Shown piece after piece: positions 1-5,859 of a DNA stretch of 12,606 nt (position 1 is the first letter of the stretch; every line of letters begins with the position of its first letter). The DNA is from Desulfobacteraceae bacterium 4572_19 (lineage in GTDB: Bacteria > Desulfobacterota > Desulfobacteria > Desulfobacterales > NBLS01), in assembly GCA_002084385.1 (NCBI GenBank), contig NBLS01000003.1:1-12606 (forward strand). The letters run 5' to 3'. The position numbers and the translations under genes were made by a program. The notes under the pieces are model-generated. The model had not been told where the DNA came from, ran no database searches, and saw only the letters and a program-made list of their open reading frames with translations.

Positions 1-928
1 TAATATTATTATTAGTTTTAATTCTAAATTTGGTTTTTTGTTCAATTTTATTTTGTTTAAAATGCGTCTCTTTTTTTTCAGGTATGTTTTTTATTAAATT
101 TTCAACGAGAGAGTAGGAACAAAAACGTGGTGGACGGTATATAAATCCGGCACTGCAAAATCTACAGCCATGGGGACAGCCTTTTGTAACTTCAATAAGA
201 AATGTGTCAGCAAAAGTAGTGTCAGGTGTTATAATGGCACTGAATGCCGGATTAAGAGTTTTATCTTTGGAAATACTATGACGGATTGTCTCCGGTGCAA
301 ATGACTTGGGAATAAATGATTTTATGGTATTATCCCCATTGTAACTTACATTGTAAAAAGATGGAACATAAACCCCATGAACATTGGAAACAATTTTTTT
401 TAAAATAGCGTCTTTACTACTATGTGGATCATATATTGCGAAAAAATTTTCTACAAGTTGTTGGGCATCGCCAAGAAGAAAGCAGTCAATAAAGGAAGCT
501 ATAGGTTCTGGATTTAGGATACAGGCAATTCCCCCTGCTATCACAAGGGGGTGGGAATCCCCTCTGGCGTCGGATAGCATGGGAATGCCTGTACTTTCAA
601 ATATTGAAAGAGTATTCAAATAATCATTTTCAAAAGAGATGGAAAATGCAACGACGTGAAAATTGGTAAGCGGACTTCCTGACTCGATACTTGTAATATT
701 ACCAATTCGATTATTGGGAAGAAAAAATCTTTCGCATACTAAATTATCAATAGCGTTAAGTAAATAATACACACTCTGGAAACCAAGATTGGACATTCCT
801 ACATGGTAAGTATTAGGATATACCAATGCTACTCGGATTCGGCCATGTAAATTTTTACGAATGGTGCCTATTTCCGCTCTATCATATAGTTTTTTTTTAC
901 ATTCGGTTCTATTTCTTTTGTTTTCCAT
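1..928 (-). CDS. B12-binding-domain radical SAM protein, 3' end cut by window
   Basis: I read this frame by hand; it is open for 309 codons from ATG 926-928 to the left edge without a stop. The N-terminal half resembles the cobalamin-binding-like domain of the TIGR03960-type radical SAM family: ALVYPNTYHVGMSNLGFQS near residues 34-52, and PLVIAGG, NPEP and a following FIDCFLLGD near residues 130-155. The radical SAM core begins with GCPHGCRFCSAGF, a C-x3-C-x2-C cluster at Cys251, Cys255 and Cys258, followed by YRPPR at 264-268. These cysteines should bind the 4Fe-4S cluster that cleaves S-adenosylmethionine. The substrate is unknown. After residue about 280 the protein turns into a K/N/Q-rich stretch up to the edge, which looks like an insertion in the core. 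The ATG lies just after a repeat-derived hairpin and I see no Shine-Dalgarno sequence; no later start keeps the conserved N-terminal motif. It is probably co-transcribed with ftsZ. Confidence 0.85.
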   Translation of the reverse strand, partial: MENKRNRTECKKKLYDRAEIGTIRKNLHGRIRVALVYPNTYHVGMSNLGFQSVYYLLNAIDNLVCERFFLPNNRIGNITSIESGSPLTNFHVVAFSISFENDYLNTLSIFESTGIPMLSDARGDSHPLVIAGGIACILNPEPIASFIDCFLLGDAQQLVENFFAIYDPHSSKDAILKKIVSNVHGVYVPSFYNVSYNGDNTIKSFIPKSFAPETIRHSISKDKTLNPAFSAIITPDTTFADTFLIEVTKGCPHGCRFCSAGFIYRPPRFCSYSLVENLIKNIPEKKETHFKQNKIEQKTKFRIKTNNNI

Positions 929-930
929 TA

Positions 931-1053
931 TAATTTGCCATGGCTAAAGTACGCCACAACAAAAAATGAAAGTTTTTATATTACAGCGTTTCTATGGACT
1001 TTCATATAATTTGTCATGGCTAATAGTACGCCACAACAAAAAATGAAATTCAT
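931..1053 (-). repeat. P1-P2 palindromic element copy A, overlapping the ftsZ 3' end
   Basis: Read on the plus strand, the copy contains P1 (arms 934-944 and 953-963), P2 (ATGAAAGT 966-973 pairing with ACTTTCAT 998-1005), a second P1 (arms 1010-1020 and 1030-1040) and a collapsed P2 (ATGAAATTCAT, 1043-1053). The two P1 units are about 77 nt apart and nearly identical, including the GTACGCCACAAC core. Read on the minus strand, each P1 is an 11-bp stem with G-U wobbles (UUUGUUGUGGC pairing with GCCAUGGCAAA or GCCAUGACAAA). On the plus strand the same positions would be C-A mismatches, so minus is taken as the sense strand. It shares its sequence with the mraY-murD element. It supplies the ftsZ stop codon and the leader of the radical SAM gene. 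Confidence 0.85.
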
Positions 1054-2125
1054 TGGTGATATCTCTGACAACTCCACGAAGTTCACCATTATCAATATTT
1101 GTTTTTGGTTCTAATGTATGCACATTGCTTTGTGAAGAGTGCAGTGTATGAACGGTTTCCGTATCTGAATCATCATCTATACCTGTAGCTATTACTGTAA
1201 TTCGTATGTCATCACCAAGGGACTCATCTATGGCTTGTCCCCAAATTATTTCAGCTTCATCACCTACTTCTTCGTATATTCGATCTGCGGCCTCTGTCAT
1301 CTCTTCCAATGTAAGTTCACTGCTACAAGTGATATTCATCAATACACCCTTGGCTCCTGCAATGGAAATATCTTCCAATAACGGATGGGATATTGCACGC
1401 TCTGCAGCTTCTATTGCCCTATTAGGACCACTTGCAACACCGATACCCATAAGTGCCATACCTGCTTTTGACATTGTTGTTTTTACATCTGCAAAATCAA
1501 GGTTTATATGACCTGGCATCATAATAAGGTCTGTAATACCTTTTACAGAATGGTTTAGTATCTCATCGGCTTTTTTAAACATATCAATCATTCTTGCATC
1601 TTTTGCCGCAATTCCTCGAAGTCGGTCGTTAGGAATGGTAATAACTGTATCGGCAACTTTTTTCAGTTCAATAATACCGGCCTCAGCTTGCCTTGCACGT
1701 TTTTTTCCTTCAAACGAAAATGGCTTCGATACAACTGCCACGGTAAGAGCTCCAAGCTCTTTACATATTTCTGCAATAATAGGGGCGGATCCGGTTCCTG
1801 TGCCTCCTCCAAATCCTGCTGTAATAAAAACCATATGACTGTCTTCAAGTGCAGCTTTTAATTCATCAGCACTTTCCAATGCTGCCTCTTTGCCCTTTTC
1901 CGGATTTGCACCGGCTCCAAGACCTTCCGTTAATTGTGCACCAATTTGAATTTTTACAGATGCTTTGGAAATTTCCAATGCTTGCATATCTGTATTTGCG
2001 GCAATGAATTTTACACCCTGCAAATTTTCTTCAATCATGTTATTAATTGCATTGCCACCTGCTCCGCCTGTGCCAATCACCTTTATTTTTGCTGTTTTTT
2101 CATTTTCCACATAAGAAAAAGTCAT
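992..2125 (-). CDS. ftsZ: Cell division GTPase FtsZ with an atypical C-terminus
   Basis: FtsZ polymerises with GTP at mid-cell to form the Z ring that recruits the divisome. From ATG 2123-2125 the protein has 377 residues. The nucleotide-binding GTGGAGGN (18-25), tubulin signature GGGTGTGS (106-113), NDRL and the T7 catalytic loop NLDFADVKT (208-216) are intact. The globular core ends near residue 316 at ITVIATGI. A short linker of about 40 residues follows, with VHTL occurring twice ten residues apart. Residues 358-377 (from NEFHFLLWRT to the stop) are encoded by a palindromic repeat. The usual terminal peptide of the D-x-P-x-F-L/I-R type, which binds FtsA and other partners, is not seen, and the other frames downstream do not encode one. 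An in-frame GTG at 2134 lies inside the Shine-Dalgarno of the ATG and is rejected as the start. Confidence 0.96.
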   Translation of the reverse strand: MTFSYVENEKTAKIKVIGTGGAGGNAINNMIEENLQGVKFIAANTDMQALEISKASVKIQIGAQLTEGLGAGANPEKGKEAALESADELKAALEDSHMVFITAGFGGGTGTGSAPIIAEICKELGALTVAVVSKPFSFEGKKRARQAEAGIIELKKVADTVITIPNDRLRGIAAKDARMIDMFKKADEILNHSVKGITDLIMMPGHINLDFADVKTTMSKAGMALMGIGVASGPNRAIEAAERAISHPLLEDISIAGAKGVLMNITCSSELTLEEMTEAADRIYEEVGDEAEIIWGQAIDESLGDDIRITVIATGIDDDSDTETVHTLHSSQSNVHTLEPKTNIDNGELRGVVRDITNEFHFLLWRTISHDKLYESP

Positions 2126-2130
2126 AATTC

Positions 2131-2139
2131 CCACCTCTT
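2131..2139 (-). promoter_or_regulatory. ftsZ ribosome binding site
   Basis: The minus strand reads AAGAGGTGG here. GAGGTG sits 6 nt before ATG 2125, which decides the ftsZ start against the upstream in-frame GTG at 2134, since that codon is part of this site. Confidence 0.75.
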
Positions 2140-2183
2140 GTTAAAATAATGTTAGTACGCCAGTTTAAAATTAATAATAATAT

Positions 2184-2345
2184 GTTATGGCAGACAATCT
2201 GCCATGGTAAATTTATATAAAAGTCACTGAAAAAGCTTTATTATAAAGACTTTTATTTTTCGTAAAATGTGAGATTATCGAAAAATCACATTTCTTGTTC
2301 GTGAACGGTTACCGTTTTTCGTTGTGGCGTATTATTCGCCATAGC
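2184..2345 (+). repeat. P1-P2 palindromic element copy B with extra hairpins, ftsA-ftsZ gap
   Basis: This composite fills most of the ftsA-ftsZ gap. In order: P1-like stem 2184-2194 with 2198-2208 (loop CAA), P2 stem ATAAAAGTC 2217-2225 with GACTTTTAT 2248-2256, stem AAATGTGA 2265-2272 with TCACATTT 2286-2293, stem AACGGT 2304-2309 with ACCGTT 2311-2316, and a second P1 (GTTGTGGCG 2321-2329 with CGCCATAGC 2337-2345). The G-U wobbles fall on the plus strand, so the element lies opposite to copies A and C. The two middle hairpins are absent from the other copies and look inserted between P2 and P1. The element begins 6 nt after the ftsA stop. A fragment GTACGCCA (2155-2162) near the ftsZ leader may be another remnant. 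Confidence 0.75.
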
Positions 2346-2351
2346 AAGTTC

Positions 2352-3572
2352 TTAAAGTATTTCCTGAAACCATTTTTTCATTCTTAAAATTACCCTATTG
2401 AAAATATTAGTATCCCTTATTCTAAATTTAGCATCAGCCTGATTTTTTGCACCATAGATTACAAGGCCGACCCCTGTTGCATACATTGGGTTTTTTACAA
2501 CATTAGTTAAACCGCTTATTCGCCCTGGTATTCCAAGCCTTGTCGGTAAACCAAATGTTGATTCTGCAATCTCTGTCATGCCTTCGAGAATTGAGGTGCC
2601 ACCGGTGATAACCACACCCGAAGGAAAAGCGGTGTCCAATCCTGCTTTTTCAATCTCTTTTTTAACAAGAGAAAATATTTCCTCCACGCGTGGTTCAAGT
2701 ATTTCTCCTAATATTTGTCTTGAAAGTTTGCGTGATGGACGACCTCCTACTCCAGGAATTTCAATGGTATCGCCCTTTGAAACATTCTCATTAATACATG
2801 TTCCATATTCAATTTTGATTTTTTCAGCTTCCGATGCCGTAGTACTAAGTCCAATGGATATATCGTTAGTAAGATTATATCCACCTAATGCAAGAACAAA
2901 TGTATGTTTAATATTGTTGTTGGCAAAAATGGCAAGGTCTGTTGTACCACCTCCAAGATCTATCAGGGCAGTGCCTAACTGCTTTTCCTCATCAGTTAAA
3001 ACTGCATGTCCTGATGCCAGAGATTCAAGCACTATATCACATACATCAAGCCCCGCCTTGTTAGCACATTTAACAATATTATGTGCTGAGGTAGCAGCTC
3101 CTGTAACTATATGAATATTTGCTTCTAATCTTATAGCCTTCATTCCAATGGGATTTTGAATTCCCGCTTGTCCATCCACTATAAACTCCTGGGGAATTAC
3201 ATGAATAACTTCACGATCCATTGGTATTGCAACCGCCCGTGCAGCTTCAATAACCCTGTCAACATCTTGTTTGGTTACCTCTTCACCTTTAATTGGATTG
3301 GTGCCGTGACTGTTAAATCCTGTAATATGACCGCCTGCAATACCTGTATAAACAGATGAAATTTCACAACCAGCCATATTCTCCGCATCTTCCACAGCTT
3401 TTTTTATAGAGTCAACAGTTGAATCTATATTAACCACTACACCTTTTTTAATACCTGTTGACTGGTGTGAGCCCACCCCTATAATATTAATGTCTCCGCC
3501 CGAAACTTCACCGACAATTGCACATATTTTTGTTGTGCCAACGTCGAGTCCTACAATGATATTATCCTGCAT
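2352..3572 (-). CDS. ftsA: Cell division protein FtsA, actin-like membrane tether
   Basis: FtsA is an actin-family ATPase that anchors FtsZ filaments to the inner membrane and helps activate septal synthesis. The 406-residue protein has the phosphate-1 motif GLDVGTTKICAIVG (8-21), the FtsA-specific 1C domain (about 85-165), the phosphate-2 motif IDLGGGTTDLA (204-214) and the adenosine motif VVITGGTSILEG (320-331). The C-terminal FNRVILRMKKWFQEIL is an amphipathic basic helix, as expected for the membrane-targeting sequence. Start ATG 3570-3572 is preceded by AGGAG 5 nt upstream. The gap to ftsQ is 8 nt. The gene looks complete. Its partner FtsZ lacks a recognisable FtsA-binding tail, although FtsA itself appears normal. 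Confidence 0.97.
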   Translation of the reverse strand: MQDNIIVGLDVGTTKICAIVGEVSGGDINIIGVGSHQSTGIKKGVVVNIDSTVDSIKKAVEDAENMAGCEISSVYTGIAGGHITGFNSHGTNPIKGEEVTKQDVDRVIEAARAVAIPMDREVIHVIPQEFIVDGQAGIQNPIGMKAIRLEANIHIVTGAATSAHNIVKCANKAGLDVCDIVLESLASGHAVLTDEEKQLGTALIDLGGGTTDLAIFANNNIKHTFVLALGGYNLTNDISIGLSTTASEAEKIKIEYGTCINENVSKGDTIEIPGVGGRPSRKLSRQILGEILEPRVEEIFSLVKKEIEKAGLDTAFPSGVVITGGTSILEGMTEIAESTFGLPTRLGIPGRISGLTNVVKNPMYATGVGLVIYGAKNQADAKFRIRDTNIFNRVILRMKKWFQEIL

Positions 3573-3577
3573 AAAAT

Positions 3578-3582
3578 CTCCT
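3578..3582 (-). promoter_or_regulatory. ftsA ribosome binding site
   Basis: The minus strand reads AGGAG here, 5 nt before the ftsA ATG, and overlaps the ftsQ TAG stop (3581-3583). This supports translational coupling of ftsQ and ftsA. Confidence 0.75.
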
Positions 3583-4522
3583 AACCTTTCGGGTTTTTGT
3601 GTATTGGTAAAATTGTTTTTGAGTGAGCCCTGACTACAATGCGGTTTGAATTATTAAGATCTATCAGATCTATCCATTTAAAGTTGTCCGTATCTTTTTT
3701 TAAATCTATATTTGTATCTTTTTTCATGTTGATAGACTGCTCTTTTTTTATGGTTTTAATAAATTTTTTAAGTGTTTGATACTTTTCAAGATATTCACCA
3801 TATCCGAGTCTTACAGCTGCAATTGTACGCAATGAGAAACTCTTTGATTCTTTTTCCATAAACATTTTTAGGGTAAGTCCTGTTTCTCTATCAACCATTA
3901 TTGTATCGACTGTTGAATTTGGCAAAATAGTATCAGCTTTACTGCCCATATTTAGAATATTCATAACTGATGAGTATTGCAAAGATGGTTTTTCGTTTGT
4001 ATGTATGATATCTTTTAGTTTTAATCCATGTATTGTCGGCAAATGTTTTGTAATATATTTGGAATCCAACATGGATTTTTTTTTGAAGATTTCACCTTGT
4101 TTATTCATAAGAAACTCTTCTCCAAGGTCAATTACAGCAAGTGGTTGTTCTTCTTTAATGCTGATATTTAATGTTCCCGGAAGGTCTCGTGAAATCTCTG
4201 CTTTTTTTATCCATGGATGGGAAATAAGTCTTTTCCTTAACATTCCAAGATCCCGGCTTAGAATATTCATACCTGTATGAATTTGGGCGTGATCCATTAC
4301 ATTGTTTTCTGATAGTTTTTTTATCCCAACTATCTTAATGCTTTTTGCTGCAAAAAAGCTTGTCTGGGTTAATAAATCATACCCAAATATAAGAATTAGG
4401 CTTGTAAGGCTTAAGAACAAAACAGTAACAATAAAACGAAGCATAAAATTTAATTGATTTAAAAACCATTTTGACTCATTTGCTGTTGTTCCTGTGGTAC
4501 TTCTAAATCTGTTTTTACGCAT
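3581..4522 (-). CDS. ftsQ: Cell division protein FtsQ
   Basis: FtsQ is a bitopic inner-membrane divisome protein that links early cytoplasmic and late periplasmic components. The 313 residues comprise a basic cytoplasmic N-terminus, one membrane helix (about 28-48, MLRFIVTVLFLSLTSLILIF), a POTRA domain (about 55-127, with IKIVGIKKLSENNV, then HPWIKKAEISRDLPGTLNI) and a periplasmic beta domain. The protein is somewhat long for the family because of a hydrophilic C-terminal segment with internal repeats: MKKDTNID and LKKDTDNF (266-281) and IDLIDL (284-289). Start ATG 4520-4522 has a strong AGGAGG 8 nt upstream and overlaps the end of murB by 8 nt. The identification rests on POTRA-like motifs, topology and position between murB and ftsA, since FtsQ is weakly conserved. 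Confidence 0.92.
   Translation of the reverse strand: MRKNRFRSTTGTTANESKWFLNQLNFMLRFIVTVLFLSLTSLILIFGYDLLTQTSFFAAKSIKIVGIKKLSENNVMDHAQIHTGMNILSRDLGMLRKRLISHPWIKKAEISRDLPGTLNISIKEEQPLAVIDLGEEFLMNKQGEIFKKKSMLDSKYITKHLPTIHGLKLKDIIHTNEKPSLQYSSVMNILNMGSKADTILPNSTVDTIMVDRETGLTLKMFMEKESKSFSLRTIAAVRLGYGEYLEKYQTLKKFIKTIKKEQSINMKKDTNIDLKKDTDNFKWIDLIDLNNSNRIVVRAHSKTILPIHKNPKG
3656..3675 (-). repeat. 9-nt direct duplication in ftsQ
   Basis: GATCTATCA (3658-3666) is followed by GATCTATCC (3667-3675). The duplication encodes IDLIDL in FtsQ and keeps the frame. Confidence 0.7.
3680..3727 (-). repeat. 24-nt in-frame tandem duplication in ftsQ
   Basis: Two 24-nt units encode MKKDTNID and LKKDTDNF. The core GTATCTTTTTT (plus strand) occurs at 3690-3700 and 3714-3724, exactly 24 nt apart. 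It lies in the hydrophilic C-terminal segment of FtsQ. Confidence 0.7.
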
Positions 4523-5675
4523 TCTGGTGCCCTCCTAATATTTTGACTTCCGGTTGAAGTTTAATTCCAAACATATTGTTTACACGTTTTTGAACTTTTG
4601 TTTTTAGTGCAAGTATGTTTGAAGCTGTGGCATCTCCATTGTTTACAATAAAGTTTGCATGGTGCCTTGAAATTTTGGCACCGCCGATAGTTGCACCTTT
4701 TAATCCTGCAAGGTCTATAAGTTCCCCTGCAGTTTTATTCATTTTTGTATTTTCCCCAAAACAAGGATTTTTAAAAAAACATCCCGCACTATACGTTCCT
4801 GCTGGCTGGGATTTTTTTCTGTTTTTTATTATCTTGTCTGCCTCGGTTTTAAGATTGTTCTTTAAATTTAACTGGCCTGATTCAGTTAAATTAAGATCCT
4901 CCTGATTTAAATCATTTTTGTTAAGATCCTTTTGTTTTAAATCAGTAAAACCTGTATTACATGCACCTGAATACTTTAGGTTTAGCGTACATTTTATTAT
5001 AACAGGTGACGTATCGTTTAAACTTGCATCCGCCCATCTTAACTGACGGTATGAAAAGAAAATATCCTCCTTTCTAATCTCTTTTATTTGCCCATTGGAA
5101 ATAATTACTGTAACCGAATGAATTATATCTTCCATGGAACCTATAGAAGTACCGGCATTCATACATATTGCCCCACCTACGGTACCCGGTATTCCCAAAG
5201 CAAAATTCAAACCTGCAAAGCCGTTTTTTATTGCAAAATGACAAAGTGTTTGAAGTTTTGTTCCGGCGGTTAAAGTAACAACAATATCCAGATTATTTCT
5301 TTCTACAGTAATATCCTCCTTTATATTAGTAAGTACCATTACAATGCCTGGAATACCCTCGTCTTTGACAAGAAGATTTGTTCCACCACCCACGGTTAAG
5401 CATGGAATATTTTTTTGTTTTGCCCATATTATAATTTTTATTGTATCATCAACAGTTTCAGGTGCGACAAAAATTTCAGCAGGCCCGCCTACCCGAAAAG
5501 ATGTATGTTTTTTCATTGGTTCATTAAAAATAATCGTCCCTTTATAATTGATATTTGATAATTGATAATTAATAACTGATAACTGGCAATCGGTATTATG
5601 TTCAGAACAAAAGGGTATAGTATATTTTCCTGTCCCACATTCTGAATTTTTGCAACTTTTACTTCTCGATATCAT
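4515..5675 (-). CDS. murB: UDP-N-acetylenolpyruvoylglucosamine reductase MurB with repeat insertions
   Basis: MurB is a cytoplasmic FAD enzyme that uses NADPH to reduce UDP-GlcNAc-enolpyruvate to UDP-MurNAc. FAD-domain motifs are KKHTSFRVGGPA (55-66), TVGGGTNLLV (94-103) and GIPGTVGGA (161-169); the substrate part has FSYRQLR (207-213), AGCFFKNP (297-304), GGAKIS and LQPEVKIL (373-380, with Glu376 as the expected acid). Three things are odd. The position of the catalytic Ser in AGSFFKNP-type sequences is Cys299. Residues 31-44 repeat QLSVINY/QLSNINY, encoded by heptamer DNA. Residues about 237-282 are an insertion containing four pentapeptides (DLKQK, DLNKN, DLNQE, DLNLT). At 386 residues it is longer than the usual 290-345. 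ATG 5675 follows AGTAGG; the first 46 residues match no MurB motif I know, so the true N-terminus is less certain than the rest. Confidence 0.95.
   Translation of the reverse strand: MISRSKSCKNSECGTGKYTIPFCSEHNTDCQLSVINYQLSNINYKGTIIFNEPMKKHTSFRVGGPAEIFVAPETVDDTIKIIIWAKQKNIPCLTVGGGTNLLVKDEGIPGIVMVLTNIKEDITVERNNLDIVVTLTAGTKLQTLCHFAIKNGFAGLNFALGIPGTVGGAICMNAGTSIGSMEDIIHSVTVIISNGQIKEIRKEDIFFSYRQLRWADASLNDTSPVIIKCTLNLKYSGACNTGFTDLKQKDLNKNDLNQEDLNLTESGQLNLKNNLKTEADKIIKNRKKSQPAGTYSAGCFFKNPCFGENTKMNKTAGELIDLAGLKGATIGGAKISRHHANFIVNNGDATASNILALKTKVQKRVNNMFGIKLQPEVKILGGHQNA
4531..4536 (-). promoter_or_regulatory. ftsQ ribosome binding site inside murB
   Basis: The minus strand reads a perfect AGGAGG, 8 nt before the ftsQ ATG and inside the last codons of murB. 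It fixes the ftsQ start at 4522 and implies murB-ftsQ coupling. Confidence 0.8.
4884..4943 (-). repeat. 4 x 15-nt minisatellite in murB
   Basis: Four adjacent 15-nt units lie at 4884-4898, 4899-4913, 4914-4928 and 4929-4943. In coding order they give DLKQK, DLNKN, DLNQE and DLNLT. Alternate units are more alike (GATTTAAA starts units 1 and 3, GATCTTAA units 2 and 4), so a 30-nt duplication of an older 15-nt pair is likely. It sits in a segment absent from usual MurB proteins. Confidence 0.85.
5544..5585 (-). repeat. Six heptamer repeats inside the murB 5' region
   Basis: The minus strand holds six consecutive 7-nt units: CAGTTAT, CAGTTAT, TAATTAT, CAATTAT, CAAATAT, CAATTAT. Three units make 21 nt, so the frame closes every seven codons and the peptide QLSVINY is followed by QLSNINY. 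Similar AT-rich heptamer arrays are familiar as intergenic repeats in several bacterial groups; here one is translated. Confidence 0.85.
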
Positions 5676-5721
5676 AAATACCTACTCGCCTTTTAATAGT
5701 TAATCGTATTTAGTTTAAATT

Positions 5722-5746
5722 TCATGGTAATTTTTTTTTACCACAA
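5722..5746 (-). repeat. Degenerate P1-like hairpin in murB-murC gap
   Basis: TGGTAA (5725-5730) pairs with TTACCA (5738-5743). On the minus strand the stem extends by two G-U wobbles and one A-U pair, with an A-rich loop. The flanks (CATGG on one side, CCACAA on the other) resemble the P1 hairpin of the mraY-murD element, but the match is partial. The remaining gap up to murC is AT-rich with no other signal I can support. Confidence 0.4.
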
Positions 5747-5775
5747 TAGAGGGCAACCACAAGGGTTGTCCCCTA
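5747..5775. repeat. GC-rich palindrome of dispersed-repeat type
   Basis: GGG-CAACC (5751-5758) pairs with GGTTG-T-CCC (5764-5772) around a 5-nt loop, and the outer TAG pairs with CTA across small bulges. The sequence stands out against its AT-rich surroundings. It has the TAGGGGNNAACC...GGTTGCCC form of short palindromes seen in many environmental bacterial genomes. There is no T-run directly after either arm, so it is not an obvious terminator. Confidence 0.6.
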
Positions 5776-5829
5776 CAATATCATTGTTTGTATAAAATGT
5801 TTTTATCATAAAATTTAAATATGATGCCA

Positions 5830-5859
5830 CTAACTATTAATTTTCAATTTTTCATTCTC
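5830..5859 (-). repeat. Heptamer-like repeat at the murC 3' end
   Basis: The minus strand reads AAAAATT, GAAAATT, AATAGTT as consecutive 7-nt units, encoding the MurC tail NEKLKINS and including the TAG stop. The array is short and imperfect. Confidence 0.45.

Noticed and set aside
384..623. 79-codon plus-strand frame opposite the radical SAM gene
   Set aside because: The minus-strand reading gives conserved B12-binding-type motifs, so this is a shadow.
931..1053. Two similar units about 77 nt apart, possible CRISPR remnant
   Set aside because: Only two units, each an imperfect palindrome joined to another palindrome; the intervening sequence is itself conserved between loci, unlike spacers.
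2217..2260. Stem followed by T-run, possible rho-independent terminator on the plus strand
   Set aside because: The stem is AT-rich with a long loop, it matches the P2 repeat module, and no plus-strand gene ends here.
2135..2260. Possible ftsZ promoter in the gap
   Set aside because: Several TATAAT-like strings occur, as expected in AT-rich DNA, but none has a convincing -35 box at the right spacing.
2578..3114. 178-codon open frame on the plus strand opposite ftsA
   Set aside because: It lies wholly inside ftsA on the other strand, shows no recognisable motif and has no ribosome site; FtsA motifs are clear throughout.
4515..4522. Absence of ddl between murB and ftsQ
   Set aside because: Many dcw clusters lack ddl at this place, and the murB-ftsQ overlap shows no sign of a deletion.
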